Positions 15,927 to 22,902 of a stretch of 22,911 bases of DNA are shown here, piece after piece. How positions within the stretch are numbered: the stretch's first letter is position 1; the number at the start of each line of letters is the position of its first letter. The notes under the pieces were generated by a model. That model did no database searches. It was not told the origin of the DNA and saw nothing but the letters and a program-made list of their open reading frames with translations. A program made the translations under genes and the position numbers. The DNA comes from Muribaculaceae bacterium (GTDB taxonomy: Bacteria > Bacteroidota > Bacteroidia > Bacteroidales > Muribaculaceae), in contig VSPM01000044.1 in assembly GCA_009775365.1 (NCBI GenBank), positions 1 to 22,911 of the forward strand, in the 5' to 3' direction.

Positions 15927-17963
15927 ATGAAACTACCATTTATCTCATCTCTTATGACGGCAGCAGCCATTGCGTCGGGAACGCTCCTGACATGCATTCC
16001 CGTCTTCTCTCAAAGCGCATACGACTCAAGGTTCATCGAATACCCAACATACAACGGCGATGACCTTGAGCTGACCGTAGACGCTTCCGGCACTCACTTC
16101 AGGCTCTGGAGCCCTAAGGCGCAAGAGGCAAGGGTCAACCTTTATGACAACGGACACACCGGCAAGCCATACCGGACGCTCGAAATGAAACCGGACCCCG
16201 ACAACGGCACCTGGAATGCCTCCGTGCCGCAAAAGCTTTACGGCAAATTCTATACCTTCCAGATCAATTGGAACGGCGAGTGGAAAAACGAAACCCCGGG
16301 AGTGTGGGCCAAGGCCGTGGGTGTAAACGGCAAAAGAGCCGCCATCATCGATTTCGCGACCACCGACCCTCAGGGCTGGCAAAACGACAAGGGGCCGAAA
16401 GTTGACAATTTCTCCGACGTGATTGTTTACGAAATGCACCATCGCGACATGTCGATGCACCCCTCGTCAGGAATAGCCAACAAGGGCAAGTTTCTTGCTC
16501 TCACCGAAAAAGGGACAACATCGCCATCCGGAGAAAAAACAGGCATCGACCATCTCAAGGAACTCGGCATAACGCATGTGCATATCCTTCCGTCGTATGA
16601 CTATAATTCTGTCGACGAGGCAAATCTTCAGAACAACGTCTACAACTGGGGCTATGACCCTCAGAACTACAACGCCCCTGAAGGCTCTTATTCTACAAAC
16701 CCTTCCGACCCGGCCACACGAGTGAGGGAAATGAAGGAGATGGTGAAGGCTTTGCACGATGCCGGAATTGGCGTGATCATGGACGTGGTGTATAACCACA
16801 CTGCCGAGAACGACGGCTCCAACTTCGAACTGACAGCACCCGGATATTACCACCGGCACTGGGACGACGGCAGATATTCCGATGCCTCCGGATGCGGCAA
16901 CGAGACTGCCTCCGACCTTCAGCAAATGCGCGACTACATAATCAAATCCACTAAATATTGGGCCGATGAATACCACATCGACGGATTCCGCTTCGACCTT
17001 ATGGCAATTCACGACACAGAGACCATGAATCAGGTGGCCGCTGAATTAAAGAAAATAAACCCGTCGATTTTCGTGTATGGCGAAGGATGGACTGCCGGCG
17101 ACTCCCCGCTCGCTGTTGAACGCCGCGCATTGAAGGAGAATGTGTCAAAAATGACCGGCATAGCCGTATTCTCCGACGACATCCGCGACGCCGTGAAAGG
17201 CCATTACACAAACGCCGCCGACCGCGGCTTCGCAACCGGGAAACCGGGCCAGGAGGAAACCGTGAAAATTGGCATTGTGGCTGCCACGAATCATCCGCAA
17301 GTGGATTTCTCCAAGGGAAACAACTCAAAATTTGCATATGCCGCTTCTCCCGAAATGATTGTGAACTATGTGTCTTGCCACGACGACCTCTGCCTCACCG
17401 ACAAGCTTCATCACTCAATGGAGGGCGAGCCTGAAAAGAACATGCTTGAGGCAGCAAAACTTGCCCAGACCATAGTGTTCACCTCGCAGGGCACTCCTTT
17501 CATGTTTGCCGGGGAAGAGGTGTTCCGCGACAAAAAGGGAGTACACAATTCCTACAACCGCCCCGACTCTGTCAATGCCATCGACTGGAACAACAAATCA
17601 AAATATCGCGACCAGTTCGACTATTATAAGGAGCTGACTGCCTTGCGCAAGGCTCATCCGGCATTCCGCATGACTTCGGCTGGAGAGATTGCCAAGAACC
17701 TCGTGTTCGACAAAATCGACTCGGCAAAGACCCCCAACCTCATCTCTTATTCTCTCAAAAACCATGCCAACGGCGATGAATGGGAAGAGATTAAGGTAGT
17801 GTTTAACGGAGCCTCGCATCCGCAGGAAATAAACATCAAGAAAGGGAACTGGCTTATTGTAGCGAAAGACGGCAAGATGGCTCACGACGCCTCCTTAGGC
17901 GCAACCCAAGGCGGGAAAATAACCCTCGCCCCCTACTCTGCACTCATCCTTGCACGTCCATGA
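15927..17963 (+). CDS. pulA: Type I pullulanase, secreted GH13 enzyme
   Basis: Hydrolyses alpha-1,6 branch points in pullulan, amylopectin or glycogen. The 678-aa product has a signal peptide (about residues 1-29, ending FSQS), then a CBM48-like domain (THFRLWSPKAQEARVNLYDN) and the GH13 barrel. The pullulanase marker YNWGYDP is at 239-245. GH13 regions are DVVYNHT (286-292), GFRFDLM with nucleophile D357, YGEGW with acid/base E386, and YVSCHDD (485-487), where many GH13 enzymes have HDN. A C-terminal all-beta domain completes it. It is transcribed alone, with no susC/susD pair or sigma/anti-sigma genes in the window. The export signal suggests a periplasmic or outer location; a lipobox is not evident. 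Confidence 0.93.
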   Translation: MKLPFISSLMTAAAIASGTLLTCIPVFSQSAYDSRFIEYPTYNGDDLELTVDASGTHFRLWSPKAQEARVNLYDNGHTGKPYRTLEMKPDPDNGTWNASVPQKLYGKFYTFQINWNGEWKNETPGVWAKAVGVNGKRAAIIDFATTDPQGWQNDKGPKVDNFSDVIVYEMHHRDMSMHPSSGIANKGKFLALTEKGTTSPSGEKTGIDHLKELGITHVHILPSYDYNSVDEANLQNNVYNWGYDPQNYNAPEGSYSTNPSDPATRVREMKEMVKALHDAGIGVIMDVVYNHTAENDGSNFELTAPGYYHRHWDDGRYSDASGCGNETASDLQQMRDYIIKSTKYWADEYHIDGFRFDLMAIHDTETMNQVAAELKKINPSIFVYGEGWTAGDSPLAVERRALKENVSKMTGIAVFSDDIRDAVKGHYTNAADRGFATGKPGQEETVKIGIVAATNHPQVDFSKGNNSKFAYAASPEMIVNYVSCHDDLCLTDKLHHSMEGEPEKNMLEAAKLAQTIVFTSQGTPFMFAGEEVFRDKKGVHNSYNRPDSVNAIDWNNKSKYRDQFDYYKELTALRKAHPAFRMTSAGEIAKNLVFDKIDSAKTPNLISYSLKNHANGDEWEEIKVVFNGASHPQEINIKKGNWLIVAKDGKMAHDASLGATQGGKITLAPYSALILARP

Positions 17964-18015
17964 CATGCTCTTTATTTAGCTCAGGCCGCAACGATAACAC
18001 GGCTTGAAATTGCAT

Positions 18016-18048
18016 AAAAACGCTGGCCAATTCAAATTTTGGCCGGCG
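18016..18048 (-). terminator. Terminator of the plug-protein gene
   Basis: A 10-bp stem with one G-U pair (18021-18030 with 18039-18048) and an 8-base loop is followed on the minus strand by five U (A 18016-18020). It sits 58 bases past the plug gene stop and may also stop pullulanase transcription from the other side, though no T-run follows there. Confidence 0.7.
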
Positions 18049-18106
18049 TCCTTCTATAATATTAATCTTTTTAACATTGAATGCACCCTGCTCAGCCTCA
18101 TCAGAG

Positions 18107-19384
18107 CTACAGGGAGAAAAGGGCTGTGCCCACAAGACGGTCGGCACGGGCTCCGGGAGTGCGGAGAAACACCTGAACCAGATACTCATTCCGCGTTTCA
18201 TATTTATTCCCCTCTATAGGCGAGGCATCAGGCACGCCCCCACCTTTAGGCACCACAACATACTGATAATTATAACTGCCTTGCTTGAGCGGAATCTCCG
18301 CAGTATAGAGGCGAGTGCCATAGTCATAGCGCATGCGGTTAGAGTCAGAGAAGCGATGGAGAGCGAAATCCCCGTCTACATACACATCGCCGCCGATCAC
18401 TTCAGGTGCATCAAGCGTGAAATGCACTGTGACATAATCCGCCCCAAGGTCAGGGTCGCTTGAATTATATTCATCAATCATGAAGCGCCCATGCTGCGTG
18501 CTGTCAAAGACATAATCCCTGCCGGCACGAGGGGAATCCGGCGAAAGATAGGCATGCCAGTTGCTGCCGCCAAATTTTACAGAGTCCGTATGCATTCCCG
18601 CATAGTCAGCGCGCACGGTTTCAAAGCGGCGATACTCGTCGCCGGCATTATACACCAAGGCGGGGTCATGCTCAAACACTGCCACTTTCCCTTCCACCCT
18701 CATGGGATGAGTGAGCACTCGCATCGTCTCCGGACGGTTATTCTGCATTATCGTCACAACAAAATCCTGATAAGGGTTGAGCACATCCATTCCGGAAGCG
18801 TCAACTGCAAACGACAGCTGCTGATACTCGGTGTTAAACCCTCGGTCGGTGCGAGAGGTCACGCCCCCCTCTACACCCATAGAATTTTCAGTTACAGAAA
18901 ATCTCGCCTGGAGCATCACATCGTCAGGCTCGCCTTCGGGATATACCTGCACAAGATAATTGCCGCTCACAAGCGGCTGCATATCGCGGTTGGGCAGCTC
19001 GAGATTATAGTTCACATAATGCACAAACGTGTTCGACGAATAGGCATAGTCTTCTATCTCCCCCTCATTGAAACCATCAAGAAACTCCGAATCCACAAGG
19101 CGCGAAGGCTGCCAGTCTGCATTGCAATGCACCAGACGGTAGCGAAGATATTCATGCTGCTCCCCTATTATGTCGAAATTAATAAAAATGCGGTCGGAAG
19201 TGCCAAGACGCACCAAAGGGGGAGCCATAAAATTGTCGGGGTTGCGCACAGACAAAGTGCGCACATCCCGGCGGAACACGCCGGTGGATGTGTCGTCGGC
19301 ACACCACATGGCAAAAGGAGGCAATGCCGCGGCGGCAAGCATCGCCGCTCTCAATGCAACACGCATAAATAGACCGGTCACCAT
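18107..19384 (-). CDS. Type IX secretion system plug protein (DUF5103)
   Basis: Resembles the DUF5103/T9SS plug family; Plug associates with the SprA outer-membrane translocon and closes its periplasmic side. The 425-aa product has an exported N-terminus (hydrophobic run to about residue 26) and a first beta domain with RTLSVRNPDNFMAPPLVRLG. The characteristic YRLVHCNADWQPSRLVDSEF, DGFNEGEIEDYAYSSNTF and VHYVNYNLELPN follow, then LSGNYLVQVY-like and GDVYVDGDFALHRF segments. ATG 19384 overlaps the ung stop by 7 bases, which suggests coupled translation; ATG 19366 also gives a good signal peptide. No sprA gene is in the window, so it stands apart from the translocon gene. Confidence 0.85.
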   Translation of the reverse strand: MVTGLFMRVALRAAMLAAAALPPFAMWCADDTSTGVFRRDVRTLSVRNPDNFMAPPLVRLGTSDRIFINFDIIGEQHEYLRYRLVHCNADWQPSRLVDSEFLDGFNEGEIEDYAYSSNTFVHYVNYNLELPNRDMQPLVSGNYLVQVYPEGEPDDVMLQARFSVTENSMGVEGGVTSRTDRGFNTEYQQLSFAVDASGMDVLNPYQDFVVTIMQNNRPETMRVLTHPMRVEGKVAVFEHDPALVYNAGDEYRRFETVRADYAGMHTDSVKFGGSNWHAYLSPDSPRAGRDYVFDSTQHGRFMIDEYNSSDPDLGADYVTVHFTLDAPEVIGGDVYVDGDFALHRFSDSNRMRYDYGTRLYTAEIPLKQGSYNYQYVVVPKGGGVPDASPIEGNKYETRNEYLVQVFLRTPGARADRLVGTALFSL

Positions 19385-20046
19385 GCTATCGGGATTTTAC
19401 CATGGGCCACAAGATACTGATTGGCCTGCGAGAAATGATGGTTGCCGAAAAAGCCGCGATATGCCGACAATGGCGACGGATGAGGAGACGTCAGCACAAG
19501 ATGCCGGCTTCTGTCAATACCCGCGCCCTTGCGTATTGCGTCTGCCCCCCAGAGCATAAACACAATATTATCTTTTTGCCCTGCAAGAGCAGAGACCGCC
19601 GCATCGGTAAAAGTTTCCCACCCAATCCCGGAATGAGATTTAGGCTGATGCTCTCTTACCGTCAGCGAAGAGTTAAGAAGAAGCACCCCTTGCCTGGCCC
19701 AGCGAGAAAGATCGCCGTCTGAAGGCATCGGAGCCCCTGTGTCGGAACACACCTCCTTAAAAATATTCACAAGCGAAGGAGGCATATCCACTCCGGGCGC
19801 AACCGAGAAACAGAGCCCGTTGGCCTGACCGGGGCCATGATAAGGGTCCTGGCCTATTATCACCACCTTTGTAGAGTCAAACGGCGAAGCGTCAAAAGCG
19901 GCGAATATCTCCCTTCCGGGGGGATAAACCCTGACGGCCGGATTTGCATAATCCGCCCTCACCCTGTCGGTAAGAGCCTTGAAATAAGGCTTTTCAAATT
20001 CTGGCGAGAGATGCTGTTTCCACCCCTCTTCTATTTTGACATTCAT
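19378..20046 (-). CDS. ung: Uracil-DNA glycosylase
   Basis: Removes uracil from DNA as the first step of base excision repair. The 222-aa family 1 enzyme has the catalytic water-activating loop GQDPYHGPGQANGL (65-78, D67), LLLNSSLTV, the VFMLWGADA strand and the DNA-intercalation loop HPSPLSAYRGFFG (from H189). Length is normal and the start (MNVKIEEGWK) fits the family. Its 3' end overlaps the plug-protein gene. Its promoter region is interleaved with that of the divergent tRNA-Arg gene. Confidence 0.97.
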   Translation of the reverse strand: MNVKIEEGWKQHLSPEFEKPYFKALTDRVRADYANPAVRVYPPGREIFAAFDASPFDSTKVVIIGQDPYHGPGQANGLCFSVAPGVDMPPSLVNIFKEVCSDTGAPMPSDGDLSRWARQGVLLLNSSLTVREHQPKSHSGIGWETFTDAAVSALAGQKDNIVFMLWGADAIRKGAGIDRSRHLVLTSPHPSPLSAYRGFFGNHHFSQANQYLVAHGKIPIAW

Positions 20047-20117
20047 TACTTATTCATATTTTGCCACACCAAGAAAAATGTTTTTTTATCATCTTATGGA
20101 CATAAATCACATTATGA

Positions 20118-20149
20118 TTCGCAAAGTTCGGAAAAAATGATTAACTTTG
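20118..20149 (+). promoter_or_regulatory. tRNA-Arg promoter, -33/-7 type
   Basis: TTCG (20118-20121, 3 of 4 to TTTG), 20-base spacer, TAACTTTG (20142-20149, full match). The predicted start near 20154 gives a 5' leader of about 48 bases before the mature tRNA. Confidence 0.65.
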
Positions 20150-20153
20150 CAAC
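20122..20153 (-). promoter_or_regulatory. ung promoter, interleaved with the tRNA promoter
   Basis: Minus strand GTTG (20153-20150), 20-base spacer, GAACTTTG (20129-20122), matching the core TTTG and spacing. It occupies nearly the same 32 bases as the tRNA promoter on the other strand; the two -7 boxes share an inverted repeat (GCAAAGTT 20121-20128, AACTTTGC 20143-20150). Confidence 0.5.
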
Positions 20154-20201
20154 AAAATAACAAGCCAACAGGCCGGCAACCCTCTTCTCCACAATCAACA
20201 A

Positions 20202-20273
20202 GTCTCCATAGTTCAATGGATAGAATATCGGATTCCGGTTCCGACGATTAGGGTTCGACTCCCTATGGAGATA
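20202..20273 (+). tRNA. tRNA-Arg (anticodon CCG)
   Basis: A full cloverleaf folds over 72 bases. The 7-bp acceptor is GTCTCCA/TGGAGAT (one G-U). A D arm GTTC/GAAT follows, then an anticodon stem TCGGA/TCCGA with loop TTCCGGT (anticodon CCG at 20235-20237, reading CGG), and a T arm TAGGG-TTCGACT-CCCTA. The discriminator base is A20273 and the 3' CCA is not encoded. A terminator follows 8 bases later. Confidence 0.95.
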
Positions 20274-20281
20274 CTTTAATT

Positions 20282-20319
20282 AAAGCGTAACTGATTTAAA
20301 ATTAGATTAGTTACGCTTT
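20282..20319 (+). terminator. tRNA-Arg terminator
   Basis: A perfect 11-bp stem, AAAGCGTAACT (20282-20292) with AGTTACGCTTT (20309-20319), and a 16-base loop are followed by a T-rich tail. The right arm also holds the stop codon of the minus-strand reading frame 20487-20311. Confidence 0.85.
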
Positions 20320-20487
20320 GTTTATTTTTCCATTCTTAGCCAATTCTGCGGATAGTAGATCAATCTGCCCGACAATCGCCAAAAGTTTATCGGTTGTCGG
20401 TCTCATGATAAGTGGATTACACACCCGAATGGCGGATACCTGAGAGATGACATCCCTGTTCCTGAAGAATTGCGCCTCGGATCCCAT
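20311..20487 (-). pseudogene. Short eroded reading frame beside tRNA-Arg, unrecognised
   Basis: From ATG 20487 the frame gives 58 aa, including FFRNRDVISQVSAIRVCNP and a final amphipathic TTDKLLAIVGQIDLLSAELA segment. The same frame is open further upstream in two more pieces, interrupted by TAG (20496-20494) and TAA (20565-20563), to about 20630. That pattern is what a decayed larger gene would leave, but it is not proof. I do not recognise a family. Its stop codon falls inside the tRNA terminator. Placement next to a tRNA 3' end suits the scar of an integrated element. The rest of 20274-20656 holds only the terminator and small palindromes (CCCCGCCGGGG at 20555-20565, CAGGCCTG at 20575-20582). 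Confidence 0.3.
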
Positions 20488-20656
20488 TCGGAGCTATTCG
20501 GATGAATCTATAGACGTATCTTTTATATCCCCGTTTTCACAATAACCCCGCCGGGGATTCCGTTATAGGTTAGTCAGGCCTGATTCTACATCCAAGGCGA
20601 AGAATTCACTTCGGATATGGGCTATAAGACCTCAAAAGATATAACCGATTGTCATC

Positions 20657-21043
20657 ATGAACGCAGACGAACGCATAAAGAAAGCAATGGAGCTTCGCGG
20701 CTCCGGATATAATTGCGCACAAACAGTGCTTATGGTGTTTACCGACGCCACCGGCGTCGACATCGACATGTCGGCCAACATAGGCGCGGCTCTCGGAGCC
20801 GGCGTGGCAACCGGCGAAATCTGCGGCGTGGCCAACGCCATGGCAGTGTCAGAAGGGCTCATCCTTTCAAACCCTGCCCCCGACGGCAAACTGAAAGCCA
20901 TGCCTGCCGCACGAAAACTTCTCCAGAAATTTTCAGATTCCTGCGGAGGGTGCATAACCTGCCGCGACTTGAAAGGGAAGTGCGGAAAAAGTTGCGACGA
21001 ACTTATCGCCGAGGGAATCCGGATTCTTGACTCCTCTTTTTGA
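20657..21043 (+). CDS. C_GCAxxG_C_C family cysteine-rich protein
   Basis: A 128-aa cytoplasmic protein of the C_GCAxxG_C_C family, which is found mainly in anaerobes and is thought to be redox- or metal-related; no defined reaction is known. Conserved features seen are the helix start GYNCAQTVL (C20), GAGVATGEICGVANAM (C56, the position of the family GCAxxG motif), and a C-terminal cluster C96, C99, C102, C109 and C113 (CGGCITC, then KGKCGKSC). Cysteine positions would allow metal or Fe-S binding, which is inference. It stands alone, and no clear promoter was found. Confidence 0.85.
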   Translation: MNADERIKKAMELRGSGYNCAQTVLMVFTDATGVDIDMSANIGAALGAGVATGEICGVANAMAVSEGLILSNPAPDGKLKAMPAARKLLQKFSDSCGGCITCRDLKGKCGKSCDELIAEGIRILDSSF

Positions 21044-21127
21044 CAAGTTTCCAGATTTCATCCGATTTTTCATCTTGTTTTAAGATTCTTTAACTAATAA
21101 GATGGCTCTCCTGTCGGAACTTTGTTG

Positions 21128-21135
21128 TAAATTTG
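21128..21135 (+). promoter_or_regulatory. -7 element of a possible small transcript
   Basis: TAAATTTG is a full TAnnTTTG match in the 302-base gap between the C_GCAxxG_C_C and DUF3109 genes. No TTTG lies at 19-21 bases upstream. Transcription would start near 21140 and meet the hairpin at 21193-21230. Confidence 0.4.
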
Positions 21136-21192
21136 CAGTATAATTTAGGCATCTATAATCCTAACATGTAAGAATTTATTTAGTTAAGCAAA

Positions 21193-21230
21193 AGAAGAGT
21201 GGTCAGATTGGGAAATCAGTCCACTCTTCT
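21193..21230 (+). terminator. Terminator-like hairpin in 21044-21345 gap
   Basis: A perfect 10-bp stem, AGAAGAGTGG (21193-21202) with CCACTCTTCT (21221-21230), has a secondary GATT/AATC stem inside. The following AAATTTTATA is a weak T-run. It may end a transcript from the upstream gene or a short RNA started near 21140. The remaining 115 bases to the next gene hold nothing I can identify. Confidence 0.6.
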
Positions 21231-21345
21231 AAATTTTATAACACTCTCTCACTCCCTCCACCTCCTCAACACTGCTCTCTCCACTCACACCCTTATAACT
21301 TTTAATCTAAAAACCTCAACATTTTGAGACCAACGGCTATATAAC

Positions 21346-21924
21346 ATGCTCCTAATAAAAGACACTCTTGTATCTCTCGACCTCGTGGAACGCTTTTTCG
21401 TGTGCGACCTCGACACATGCCTCGGGCAGTGCTGCATCGACGGCGATGCCGGCGCCCCACTGCTTCAGGAAGAGAAAGAGGCCATCGACGCCAATATCGA
21501 CACAATTCTCCCTCTCCTGAACCCGGCTGCGCAAAGAATCATCAAAGAGGAAGGCACATCTTACATCGATGAAGAGGGCGACCTTGTAACTCAGATTGTA
21601 GAAGGGCGAGACTGTGTTTTCACCACATACGCAGAAGGAGGCAAATGCCTGTGTGCATTAGAAAAAGCATACCGCGAAGGCAAACTGCCGCAGCTGAAAC
21701 CCTCGTCATGCCACCTATATCCCATAAGACTCAAAAAATATGGCGACCTAACAGCGGTCAACCTCCATCGTTGGAAAATCTGCAAATGCGCTGAAATCAT
21801 GGGCCGCACAAAAAAAATAAGGGCCTACGAATTTCTTCGCGAGCCTTTGATACGAAAATTTGGCCGGGAATGGTATGACGAATTATCCCGCACAGCCTCC
21901 GAATGGCTTTCTCAACATCCCTGA
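21346..21924 (+). CDS. DUF3109 family cysteine-rich protein
   Basis: A 192-aa protein of the DUF3109 family, widespread and uncharacterised in Bacteroidota and related to YkgJ-type zinc/iron-chelating proteins. Ten cysteines are visible: C20, C25, C29 and C30 (FVCDLDTCLGQCC), C90, C101, C103, C122 (PSSCHLYPIRL), C146 and C148. Their grouping suggests a metal or Fe-S site, which is inference. The family core LGQCCIDGDAGAPLL and the SSCHLYP motif are intact. It is a single-gene unit followed by AT-rich sequence. Confidence 0.88.
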   Translation: MLLIKDTLVSLDLVERFFVCDLDTCLGQCCIDGDAGAPLLQEEKEAIDANIDTILPLLNPAAQRIIKEEGTSYIDEEGDLVTQIVEGRDCVFTTYAEGGKCLCALEKAYREGKLPQLKPSSCHLYPIRLKKYGDLTAVNLHRWKICKCAEIMGRTKKIRAYEFLREPLIRKFGREWYDELSRTASEWLSQHP

Positions 21925-22043
21925 CCTTCCGCCCCCCAACTCAAAAGTTCAATGCAATGACTTCGCTTATCTCTTTGAAATATAGAATTTAATTTATATA
22001 TCCTCTATATTTTCTATAAAATTATTTTTTTCGCATTTTTTAT

Positions 22044-22051
22044 TAAATTTG
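22044..22051 (+). promoter_or_regulatory. -7 element before the zeta-like gene
   Basis: TAAATTTG, a full TAnnTTTG match, ends 10 bases before ATG 22062. No TTTG was found at the normal spacing. Confidence 0.4.
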
Positions 22052-22061
22052 CATATCTGGT

Positions 22062-22625
22062 ATGGATAGACCAATTCTATATATATTAGCGGGATGTAAT
22101 GGCGCAGGCAAGACTACTGCGGCATATAATGTGTTGCCTGATATTTTGGATTGCTATGAATTTGTAAATGCTGATGAGATTGCAAAAGGTCTTTCTCCTT
22201 TTAATCCCGAAAGCATGGCCATACCGGCAGGCAGAATAATGCTTCAACGGATTGATGAATTATTGCCTCTGCTTAAAAATTTTGCTATAGAGACAACATT
22301 ATCCACCAAGTCATACAAAGCCTTGGTTGACAAAGCTCACAAACTCGGATATAAAGTCATTTAATTATACATATGGCTAAATTCACCCGAACTTGCAAAA
22401 GATAGAGTTGCTTCAAGAGTTTTAAACGGAGGCCATAATATTCCTGCAGAAGTTATTGTAAGAAGATATTATGCAGGAATCAGAAATTTATTCAATATAT
22501 TCTTAGACATTGTTGATGATTGGCTAATTATCGACAATAGCAATGCGAATAGCGAAAATATCGCAACCAAATTCGTTATATACAATAAAGACTCATTTCA
22601 AAAAATAAGAAGTTATGTCAGATAA
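22062..22625 (+). pseudogene. Zeta-toxin-like P-loop kinase, broken by an in-frame TAA
   Basis: The first 100 codons have a zeta-type nucleotide kinase start: Walker A GCNGAGKTT (11-19), FVNADEIAKGLSPFNPE, and IETTLSTKSY, which matches the substrate-site glutamate region of the family. Translation would stop at TAA 22362-22364. The same frame then continues for 86 more codons with the rest of the fold (YIWLNSPELAKDRVASRV, GGHNIPAEVIVRRYYAGI, LFNIFLDIVDDWLIIDNS) and ends at TAA 22623-22625. The full-length form would be about 187 aa, and one base change would explain the break. Zeta toxins phosphorylate UDP-N-acetylglucosamine; whether this subgroup does so is unknown. The composition is more AT-rich than its neighbours. 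A read-through or sequencing error cannot be excluded. Confidence 0.8.
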
Positions 22626-22808
22626 AGAACGCAAAGAACTATATGCAAAAATCGAACTCGGAATGAAACTCTCTACCGAGAAATGCCTCCTCGAAAAAAA
22701 CTCAGAAAAGAAATGGTAGTAGTAAGTGGCATTAGAAAAGTTAACGACACCTTGTCATTCTTGTATACAACATTTCGGCGCATCCACAGGACACGCCGAA
22801 ACAAATAA
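22615..22808 (+). pseudogene. Small partner protein of zeta-like gene, probably frameshifted
   Basis: ATG 22615 overlaps the end of the zeta-like gene by 11 bases. As written the frame stops at TAG 22717-22719 after 34 aa (MSDKERKELYAKIELGMKL...). A run of seven A (22694-22700) lies just before the sequence goes out of register. Adding one A gives a longer frame, with LLEKKLRKEMVVVSGIRKVND, open to TAA 22806-22808. Small proteins beginning with an ELYxKIxxG-like helix commonly accompany zeta-like ATPases in Bacteroidota as the presumed antitoxin; this is recall, not a search. Both the original length and the antitoxin role are inference. Confidence 0.5.
22773..22801 (+). terminator. Hairpin at end of the decayed toxin-antitoxin unit
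   Basis: A perfect 8-bp stem, TTTCGGCG (22773-22780) with CGCCGAAA (22794-22801), and a 13-base loop. There is no T-run after it, so it is a weak terminator candidate. Confidence 0.35.
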
Positions 22809-22871
22809 ACAGGACTCTAACCCTGAAAGTATAAGTACAACCGTCCGCGATAGCAGGTAGGTGCTAAAAAG

Positions 22872-22902
22872 ATAGCCGTCCAGATTTTGGGCGGCTATTT
22901 TT
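22872..22902. terminator. Strong bidirectional intrinsic terminator
   Basis: A 10-bp stem with one G-U pair (ATAGCCGTCC 22872-22881 with GGGCGGCTAT 22889-22898) and a 7-base loop. T 22898-22902 follows on the plus strand. On the minus strand a run of five U follows one base after the stem (A 22866-22870). It may serve transcription from either side; no gene is visible between 22809 and the window end. Confidence 0.8.

Noticed and set aside
18491..19372. Long plus-strand open frame (293 codons) opposite the plug-protein gene
   Set aside because: It is antisense to a well-supported T9SS plug gene, its translation is rich in His, Arg and Ile with no recognisable motif, and it mirrors the codon bias of the real gene.
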